Shown here piece by piece: positions 58,323 through 64,000 of a stretch of 64,000 nt of DNA. How positions within the stretch are numbered: the stretch's first letter is position 1; each line of letters starts with the position of its first letter. The notes under the pieces were generated by a model that ran no database searches, was not told where the DNA came from, and saw only the letters and a list, made by a program, of their open reading frames with translations. This DNA comes from Cyanobium sp. ATX 6A2 (GTDB lineage: Bacteria; Cyanobacteriota; Cyanobacteriia; PCC-6307; Cyanobiaceae): positions 410,728 to 474,727 of the forward strand of contig NZ_JAGQCU010000001.1 in NCBI RefSeq assembly GCF_024346355.1. The letters are read 5' to 3'. Made by a program: the position numbers and the translations under genes.

Positions 58323-59909
58323 TCAGGCCGCCCAGTGCAACGGCCAGGGCTGGCGCAGGTAGGTACGGCCCGAGGGCCGCAGATAGAGACGCTGGGCGCC
58401 GTCGTCGCTCTCACTGACCAGTTCCTCCTCCACCAGCCGCCGCGCCAGCCAGGCCCAGCGGCTCTCGTCACTGCCGCCCTCCCGGGCCAGCTCCACCACC
58501 ACGCTGCGCAGGGCCCGGCCGCGCTGCTCTCCGAGCAGCTCCAGCAGCTGGGACACCTGCTCGGACCAGTCCCGCCGCGGCGCCCCGCCCAGCCGCTGGC
58601 GGCGGCAGCGATCGCAACGCCCGCAGGGCGGCACCAGCTCGCCCATCGCCAGCAGCAGGGCCTGCTCCCGGCAGCCCTCTCCCTCCGCCACCGTTTCCAT
58701 CCGGCGCAGTTGCTGCTGGGCGAGCTCCAGACGCTGGCGCTCAGCGTCGATGGCCTGGCCGCCCTCAGCACCACGGCCGGCAGCACGCATGGCCCAGCCG
58801 AGGCTGGTGCGGTCGGCCGGATCAAACAGCACCAGGCAGTCGGCCGGGCCACCATCGCGGCCGGCCCGACCCGACTCCTGCAGATACCCCTCCGCGCTAG
58901 CGGGAAGATCGAGGTGCAGCACCAGGCCAACGTCGGCACGATCCACACCCATGCCAAAGGCCACCGTGGCCACCAGCACGGGCCGGGGCTGGCTCTGGAA
59001 GTGGGCCAGGGCCTGCTGACGCAGGCCGGGATCCATGCCGGCGTGATACGTGATCGCCGGCACGCCGGCCGCTTGCAGGCGTGCAGCCCACGCTTCCACC
59101 GAACGGCGGGCCCGGGCGTAGATCAGCACCGCCCCCCGAGAGCGTCCGATGGCGTCCAGCACTTCCGGCAGGGGATCGGCCGGCCTGGAGCGCATGGCGT
59201 AGTGAAGGTTGGCCCGCCGGGCCGAGCGCACCTGGATCAGGGGGCGGCGCAACTGCAGCAGCCGGATGATGTCGGCCCGCACCCGGGGAGCGGCGGTGGC
59301 GCTCAGGGCCACCAGCGGCACCCCCGGGCAGAGCTGGCGCAGCTGGCCCAGGCGCCGGTAATCGGGGCGGAAGTCATGGCCCCAGGCACTGATGCAGTGG
59401 GCCTCATCCACCGCCAGGGCCACCAGGCATCCGTCCGCGAGCAGGTCATCGAGCAGTTGGCGACTCGCCTCCGCCTGCAGGCGCTCGGGTGCCAGGTAGA
59501 GCAGCCTCAGCCGGCGCTCACGGATGCGCCGCAACAGCTGCAGGCGCTCGGCGGAGCCCAGCCCTCGGTGCAGGCAGGCCGCCGGGATGCCACGGCGCTG
59601 CAGCTGATCCACCTGGTCCTGCATCAGCGCCACCAGAGGGGAGATCACCAGCACCAGGCCCTCGCGGATCAGGGCCGGCAACTGGAAGCAGAGAGATTTG
59701 CCGGCACCCGTGGGCCACACCGCCAGGCAGTCCCGCCCCGCGAGCAGCGCCTCCACCACCGGGCGCTGGCCCGGCCGGAAACCCTCCCAGCCGAAATGGC
59801 GCTGCAGGGCTCGTTCAAGAGCATCCGGGCGAGCGGGCGATCCGGGGCTCCGATCCGTGTCCACGCTGGCCTGAGGATCCCGGGGTGGTGGCTCAGGCAA
59901 CGCCAGCAT
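58323..59909 (-). CDS. recQ: ATP-dependent DNA helicase RecQ
   Basis: ATG 59909 (MLALPEPPPRDPQ) gives 528 residues. Helicase motifs in order: FRPGQRPVVEALLAG, WPTGAGKSLCFQLPAL, VISPLVALMQDQVDQL, LAVDEAHCISAWGHDFRPDY, LSATAAPRVRADI, ATVAFGMGVDRADVGLVLHL and QESGRAGRDG. The zinc-binding cysteines are CREQALLLAMGELVPPCGRC followed by DRC. The winged-helix part is short and no HRDC domain is visible, so this is a compact RecQ. It lies 50 bases downstream of the next gene. Confidence 0.94.
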   Translation of the reverse strand: MLALPEPPPRDPQASVDTDRSPGSPARPDALERALQRHFGWEGFRPGQRPVVEALLAGRDCLAVWPTGAGKSLCFQLPALIREGLVLVISPLVALMQDQVDQLQRRGIPAACLHRGLGSAERLQLLRRIRERRLRLLYLAPERLQAEASRQLLDDLLADGCLVALAVDEAHCISAWGHDFRPDYRRLGQLRQLCPGVPLVALSATAAPRVRADIIRLLQLRRPLIQVRSARRANLHYAMRSRPADPLPEVLDAIGRSRGAVLIYARARRSVEAWAARLQAAGVPAITYHAGMDPGLRQQALAHFQSQPRPVLVATVAFGMGVDRADVGLVLHLDLPASAEGYLQESGRAGRDGGPADCLVLFDPADRTSLGWAMRAAGRGAEGGQAIDAERQRLELAQQQLRRMETVAEGEGCREQALLLAMGELVPPCGRCDRCRRQRLGGAPRRDWSEQVSQLLELLGEQRGRALRSVVVELAREGGSDESRWAWLARRLVEEELVSESDDGAQRLYLRPSGRTYLRQPWPLHWAA

Positions 59910-59959
59910 TCGCCATGCGCGTGAGGATACCGATCCAGCCTTGTGGGGCGCCACCGCGC

Positions 59960-61033
59960 TCAGGGCAGGGGAGGCGCCTCCAGCTGATCGGGTGATTCCT
60001 CCACCAGCTGGAGCCTCAGCCGCTTGCCCCCCGCCAACTCGCCGAGGGAGACGCGCAGGGTGCTGCCGCTCAGCGACTGCAGGGCCGTGAGCAGCTCGCG
60101 CAGATGCGGTGTGCTGCTGCCGCTCTCCACCCACAGGCGCTCCTGAAGGCCGTTGAGCCGCCGCCAGCTGGTGTGCAGCTTGAGCACGGCAGACTCCAGA
60201 GCCTGGGCCTGGCCCACGGCATCGGCGAGCAGGCCGAGGGCCTCGAGCCGCTGGGCCTCCTGCAGGGCCTTCTCGAAATCCAGCCCCCCCTGCTGCAGTG
60301 CCCGCACCGCCAGGGCGGCCTCGCCCGCCTTGCTCAACCAGCGGGCCGTGTTGGTCACCTCCCGCACGCGATCGAGTTCCGGCTCCTCGCGCAGCACCTG
60401 ACGCAGGTCGCGCTGCTGCTCCTCCGGCAGCTTGGCCAGCTCCTTCACCAGCGGTGCCACGGCCCTCGGCGGCAGCAGGTTTTCGGCCGTGCGCTGGCGG
60501 ATCTCCTCCGGCAGCAGGGGGCTGGTGGCGGCCGTGAACTCATCGGCGAGGCGTCGCACCTGCTTGCGGGTGATCTGCTGCCCCTCGTTGGCAGCCTCGG
60601 AGATCATCAGCTGAACCTCCGGATCGGCCTCGGCGGTGTCCAGAAAGGCCCGCTTGGAGAACTGATTCACACTGTTCTCCTCCAGCACCCCGTCGGCGAG
60701 CATGCGCTCGGCCGACTCGGCCAGCTGGATCAGCGTGTAGGCGCGGGTCTTGCTGATCTCCCGCTCCCGCAGCCACTGCAGAAAGCCGGTGCCGCGTCCC
60801 TCGCCGCCGCGCTTCTCCCGATCACGCACGGCCCGCAGGATGCGGCCGCGCCAGATCTCGGTGTGCAGATCGAAGCGATCGCACACAGCCCAGGCCTGCT
60901 CCAGCCGGGCCAGAAACTCCATCGTGCTGATGGTGTCGCTGTCGGGATCAGGCAGATCGAGGCTGAGTACCGGGGCCTCGGGCGCAGGGAGAGGCAAGTG
61001 GATTGGCGGCGGCACAGGGGCCGATGCTCCCAC
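59960..61033 (-). CDS. Conserved cyanobacterial protein, ParB-like middle
   Basis: The start is uncertain: GTG 61033 gives 357 residues, ATG 60922 gives 320, and longer versions would overlap the psaE promoter. The region [39 protein letters not shown] and [20 protein letters not shown] contains a helix-rich, possibly DNA-binding part reminiscent of ParB-type HTH segments. A long helical stretch follows ([40 protein letters not shown]), and the protein ends in a beta segment [19 protein letters not shown] do not recognise its function. recQ follows on the same strand. Confidence 0.65.
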   Translation of the reverse strand: MGASAPVPPPIHLPLPAPEAPVLSLDLPDPDSDTISTMEFLARLEQAWAVCDRFDLHTEIWRGRILRAVRDREKRGGEGRGTGFLQWLREREISKTRAYTLIQLAESAERMLADGVLEENSVNQFSKRAFLDTAEADPEVQLMISEAANEGQQITRKQVRRLADEFTAATSPLLPEEIRQRTAENLLPPRAVAPLVKELAKLPEEQQRDLRQVLREEPELDRVREVTNTARWLSKAGEAALAVRALQQGGLDFEKALQEAQRLEALGLLADAVGQAQALESAVLKLHTSWRRLNGLQERLWVESGSSTPHLRELLTALQSLSGSTLRVSLGELAGGKRLRLQLVEESPDQLEAPPLP

Positions 61034-61142
61034 GCAGGGCTGGGGCCATCGGCTGGGTTGGACGACGAAACGTGACGTCGCCGCCGGAGCCCCCCGCCGG
61101 CGCGGGTATCTTCCCTCTGGCAGCCCCGAATTCACCGCAGCG

Positions 61143-61352
61143 ATGGCCATTTCCCGCGGCGACAAGGTGCGCATCAAGCGCCCCGAGTCCTACTGGTACA
61201 ACGAACTCGGCACCGTGGCCTCGGTTGACACCTCCGGCATCCGCTACCCCGTGGTGGTTCGCTTCGAGAAAGTGAACTACAGCGCATACAGCGGCGTCGA
61301 TGGAGGCATCAACACCAACAACTTCGCCGAGAGCGAACTCGAGAAGGCCTGA
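61143..61352 (+). CDS. psaE: Photosystem I reaction centre subunit IV (PsaE)
   Basis: A 69-residue stromal/cytoplasmic PSI subunit that helps ferredoxin docking and cyclic electron flow. The SH3-like sequence [40 protein letters not shown] and [20 protein letters not shown] is complete. A candidate -10 box TATCTT lies at 61107-61112. A strong terminator follows at 61393. Confidence 0.98.
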   Translation: MAISRGDKVRIKRPESYWYNELGTVASVDTSGIRYPVVVRFEKVNYSAYSGVDGGINTNNFAESELEKA

Positions 61353-61392
61353 GCGCCCCCACGGCTGCCTGACCCAGGCACCAACCTCCTGC

Positions 61393-61430
61393 AGCCCCGG
61401 CTGGTGCGTCCCGCACCGGTCGGGGCTTTT
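61393..61430 (+). terminator. Rho-independent terminator after psaE
   Basis: AGCCCCGGCTGGTGCG and CGCACCGGTCGGGGCT form a long, nearly perfect GC-rich stem with a 3-base loop, followed by TTTT. It ends the psaE transcript before mutM. Confidence 0.9.
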
Positions 61431-61484
61431 CAGATCCGGCTCCCCTTCCGCGCCCCACTCCCCCACACCTCCCGTCCCGCCAGC

Positions 61485-62330
61485 GTGCCGGAACTGCCTG
61501 AAGTTGAAACCGTGCGCCGTGGGCTGCAGCGGCAGACCACAGGCTTCACCGTGGGGCGGGTGCAGGTGCTGCGCCAGCGGGCCATCGCCAGCCCTGTCGA
61601 ACCCGGCGCCTTCGAGGCGGCACTCCTGCACTGCCGCCTTGCCGGCTGGCAGCGGCGGGGCAAGTATCTGCTGGGCGAACTGCTGCAGGGCGCTCAGCCG
61701 GCGGGCTGGTGGGGGGTGCACCTGCGCATGACCGGCCAGTTCCTGTGGCTCAGCGACGACCGGCCTGCCTGCAGTCACACGCGGGTGCGGATCTGGAACC
61801 GGGGGGGCGAGGAGCTGCGGTTTGTGGATACCCGCAGCTTTGGCCAGATGTGGTGGGTGCCGGTGGGGGTGCCGGTGGAGCAGGTGATCACGGGGCTGCA
61901 ACGCCTGGGCCCGGAACCCTTCTCAGCAGGCTTCAACGCCAACTACCTGCGGCAACGGCTGCGGGGCTCGCGGCGGCCGATCAAGGCGGCCCTGCTCGAT
62001 CAGGCCCTGGTGGCGGGTGTGGGCAATATCTATGCCGATGAGGCGCTGTTCGCCGCCGGGATCCGGCCCCACACCGCCAGCGGCACGGTGGGCCTGGCCA
62101 GGCTGGAGCGCCTGCGCCAGGCGCTGGTGGAGGTGCTGGACACCAGCATCGGCGCCGGCGGCACCACCTTCAGCGATTTCCGCGATCTCACCGGCACCAA
62201 CGGCAACTACGGGGGGCAGGCGCTGGTGTACAGGCGTGGCGGCCAACCGTGCCGCACGTGCGGCACCAGCATCCGGCGCGAGAAGCTGGGAGGGCGCAGC
62301 AGCCACTGGTGCCCCCGCTGCCAGCATTGA
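61485..62330 (+). CDS. mutM: Formamidopyrimidine-DNA glycosylase
   Basis: It removes 8-oxoguanine and other oxidised purines. GTG 61485 gives 281 residues starting (M)PELPEVETVRRGL; Pro2 is the catalytic amine and Glu3 the acid. RRGKYLLGEL carries the active-site Lys. The helix-two-turns-helix segment is DQALVAGVGNIYADEALFAA, and the C-terminal zinc finger has CRTCGTSIRREKLGGRSSHW followed by CPRC. Confidence 0.97.
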   Translation: MPELPEVETVRRGLQRQTTGFTVGRVQVLRQRAIASPVEPGAFEAALLHCRLAGWQRRGKYLLGELLQGAQPAGWWGVHLRMTGQFLWLSDDRPACSHTRVRIWNRGGEELRFVDTRSFGQMWWVPVGVPVEQVITGLQRLGPEPFSAGFNANYLRQRLRGSRRPIKAALLDQALVAGVGNIYADEALFAAGIRPHTASGTVGLARLERLRQALVEVLDTSIGAGGTTFSDFRDLTGTNGNYGGQALVYRRGGQPCRTCGTSIRREKLGGRSSHWCPRCQH

Positions 62331-62344
62331 ACAGCCAGCGAACC

Positions 62345-63001
62345 ATGGACAGCTTGACCACCACCGGCCCGCAGCAGCGGCAGTTGGCTGCTGAGCTGAG
62401 CGCCGCGATGACCGCCATCCATAGCCGCGGCTGGTGCGATGGCACCGGCGGCAATTTCAGCTGTGTGCTGCAGCGTTCTCCACTCAAGCTGCTGATGGCC
62501 CCCAGTGGGGTGCACAAGGGCTGCGTGGGGCCGGAGGATCTGATCGTGGTGGATGGCAACGCCGCAGTGGTGCGCGGACGGGGGCGTGCCAGCGCCGAAA
62601 CCCTTCTTCACCTGGCGATCGTGATCGAAACCGGCGCCGGGGCTGTGCTTCACACCCATTCCCAGGCGGGAACGCTGCTCTCCCAACAGGTGGCGCCCAG
62701 ACCGGGAGTGGCCGGCCAGCTGCGCCTGAGGGATCTGGAGATGCTCAAAGGATTGGAGGGCATCACCAGCCACACCTGCGCAGTGAATGTGCCGGTGCTG
62801 GCCAACGATCAGGATCTACGGCGCCTCTCTGCGGAGGCCATCCCACACCTGGGCACGGCCCCCCATGGTTTGTTGATTGCCGGCCATGGGCTCTATGCCT
62901 GGGGGGCCAGCCTGGCCATAGCCCGACGCCATCTGGAGATTCACGAATTCCTGCTGGAGCAGTCCTGGCGACAACTGCTCATGACGGCTCTGAAGCACTG
63001 A
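62345..63001 (+). CDS. mtnB: Methylthioribulose-1-phosphate dehydratase
   Basis: A class II aldolase-fold zinc enzyme of methionine salvage. The 218-residue protein has RGWCDGTGGNFSCVLQRSP, LLMAPSGVHKGCVGPEDLIV, the zinc ligands in VLHTHSQAGTLLSQQ and the third His in GLLIAGHGLYAWGAS. ATG 62345 lies 14 bases after mutM. mtnC follows after 38 bases, so the two form an operon. Confidence 0.95.
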   Translation: MDSLTTTGPQQRQLAAELSAAMTAIHSRGWCDGTGGNFSCVLQRSPLKLLMAPSGVHKGCVGPEDLIVVDGNAAVVRGRGRASAETLLHLAIVIETGAGAVLHTHSQAGTLLSQQVAPRPGVAGQLRLRDLEMLKGLEGITSHTCAVNVPVLANDQDLRRLSAEAIPHLGTAPHGLLIAGHGLYAWGASLAIARRHLEIHEFLLEQSWRQLLMTALKH

Positions 63002-63039
63002 ACTGCTGTACTGGTGTACTGGTGTACTGCTGAACCACC

Positions 63040-63828
63040 ATGCCCAACCCTGACGCCACAGCCCGCGAACAAGCTCAGCAGCCGCTCAACGTGGCACCGA
63101 TCACCTGCACGGGCGTTGAGCTGCTCCTGCTCGACATTGAGGGCACCACGTGTCCGGTGACCTTCGTGAGCGACACGCTGTTCCCCTATGCCGCCGAAGC
63201 CATGGAGGGGTTTCTGCAACGGGAAGCACCACGCCGGGCAGAGGTGAGGGAGCTGCTGAATGCCGTGGAACAATCCTGGCTGAGCGACAGCGACCCAGCA
63301 GCGACAGCACTGAGAAAGGGCTCGCCCACTGACGTGGCGGCTTACCTGCGGCAGCTCATTCAACGAGACAGCAAGCTGCCAGCCCTGAAAGAACTACAGG
63401 GGCTTGTGTGGCGTGCTGGTTACGCCAACGCGGCACTGGTGGCACCACTGTTCGCCGACGTGGCCGAGGCGCTCCGGCGCTGGAAAGCAGCGGGGCTGGG
63501 ACTGGCCGTGTATTCATCGGGATCAACAGCAGCCCAGCAACTGCTGTACAGCCACAGCAACGCAGGAGACCTCAGCACAATATTCTCCCACTGGTTCGAT
63601 ACCCGTATGGGGCCCAAACATCAGAGCGAGAGCTACGCAGCAATCGCCACCAGGATGGAGCTCGAACCAAAGAACATTCTATTCATCAGCGACTCAACGG
63701 CGGAATGCCGTGCCGCTCAAGTCGCCGGAATGCAGGTGCTGTTCAGCAGCCGGAGCGGCAATCCAAACCGCGAATCAGAAGGCTTTACAACCATCTCTAA
63801 CTTTGGCCAGCTGATCATCGGTCCATGA
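63040..63828 (+). CDS. mtnC: Enolase-phosphatase E1
   Basis: A bifunctional HAD-family enzyme that enolises and dephosphorylates the diketone intermediate of methionine salvage. The 262-residue protein has motif I LLLDIEGTTCPVTFVSDTLF, motif II YSSGSTAAQQLL, the Lys of motif III in GPKHQSESYAAIA and motif IV FISDSTAECRAA. Together with mtnB and mtnD it covers three consecutive steps. Confidence 0.96.
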   Translation: MPNPDATAREQAQQPLNVAPITCTGVELLLLDIEGTTCPVTFVSDTLFPYAAEAMEGFLQREAPRRAEVRELLNAVEQSWLSDSDPAATALRKGSPTDVAAYLRQLIQRDSKLPALKELQGLVWRAGYANAALVAPLFADVAEALRRWKAAGLGLAVYSSGSTAAQQLLYSHSNAGDLSTIFSHWFDTRMGPKHQSESYAAIATRMELEPKNILFISDSTAECRAAQVAGMQVLFSSRSGNPNRESEGFTTISNFGQLIIGP

Positions 63829-63907
63829 TCTCTGCCGCGTGGCATCGAAATCGCCGGAGGAGGAAAGGGGAGACTTAAAACCTGTGTAGGGATTGGAAGG
63901 GTGTGGT

Positions 63908-64000
63908 TCCTGGCATCGACCTAGTCTCTCAGGGGGCTACCCCCCAAATACCGTCGGCGCTGCAGCGTTTCACGGCCGAGTTCGAGATGGATCGGCGTGG
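63908..64000 (-). rRNA. rrf: 5S ribosomal RNA, 3' part
   Basis: On the minus strand the sequence reads CCACGCCGATCCATCTCGAA, CTCGGCCGTGAAACGCTGCA and GGGGGGTAGCCCCCTGAGAG, typical cyanobacterial 5S rRNA. It ends near GCCAGGA at 63908, the strand that pairs with the 5' end lying beyond the window. The 23S and 16S genes should follow outside the right edge. Confidence 0.92.

Overview
The window is about 70% GC and comes from a picocyanobacterium of the Synechococcus/Cyanobium type. Diagnostic genes are psaE (photosystem I), the PII-interacting pair pipX-pipY, the bidirectional NAD-linked Hox hydrogenase, glgX, and several cyanobacteria-specific DUF families (DUF1400, DUF1823, DUF3086, DUF3119). 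Genes are packed tightly on both strands. Many start and stop codons overlap, and several convergent pairs overlap at their 3' ends. Because the DNA is so GC-rich, almost every gene has a long open antisense frame; these were treated as shadows.

Layout. 1-7.6 kb: the 3' end of rsmI, a small membrane protein, an HTH protein, tRNA-Arg, a DUF1400 lipase-like hydrolase, a coupled P450-methyltransferase pair, a CRP-type regulator, an RTX-like repeat protein and a small protein with twin CX3C motifs. 8.2-27.7 kb: a hydrogenase region, almost all on the minus strand, holding hoxE-F-U-Y-H, then hoxW-hypA-hypB-hypF-hypC, then nifJ, a dihydroorotate dehydrogenase-like gene and hypD, with hypE beyond a dioxygenase gene on the other strand. 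hoxH is separated from hoxW by a GC-poor block. That block carries an attC-like integron recombination site, a broken GNAT acetyltransferase, a DUF4160/DUF2442 gene and a membrane-protein gene. 27.8-31.4 kb: a histone-deacetylase-family gene facing a CoA-ligase/GNAT fusion whose ATP-grasp part looks deleted. Together they may form a protein acetylation/deacetylation pair.

31.4-36.7 kb: gluQ, the HU gene, a degenerate MBL-fold protein and glgX. 36.7-41.0 kb: a decayed genomic island next to tRNA-Gly, with DnaA-box-like repeats, yefM-yoeB, a broken VRR-NUC gene, a gp2.5-like DNA-binding protein, an HTH/PIN toxin-antitoxin pair and an integrase wreck. 41.2-54.4 kb: core housekeeping genes (a sugar symporter, mlaE, plsY, proC, sepF, pipXY, an EcfT-like protein, der, dus, cobI, mtnD, miaE, aroQ). 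54.4-64 kb: tRNA-Tyr, tRNA-Thr, an aldehyde dehydrogenase, a four-LysM protein, recQ, psaE, mutM, mtnB, mtnC and the 3' part of a 5S rRNA gene that begins an rRNA operon beyond the window.

How the genes work together. Pyruvate:ferredoxin oxidoreductase yields acetyl-CoA and reduced ferredoxin. The Hox enzyme can discharge reductant as H2, and the hyp genes plus hoxW build its NiFe site. This is a compact dark or anoxic fermentation module. mtnB, mtnC and mtnD supply three steps of methionine salvage. All functional calls rest on motif and family recognition by eye; no database search was possible.
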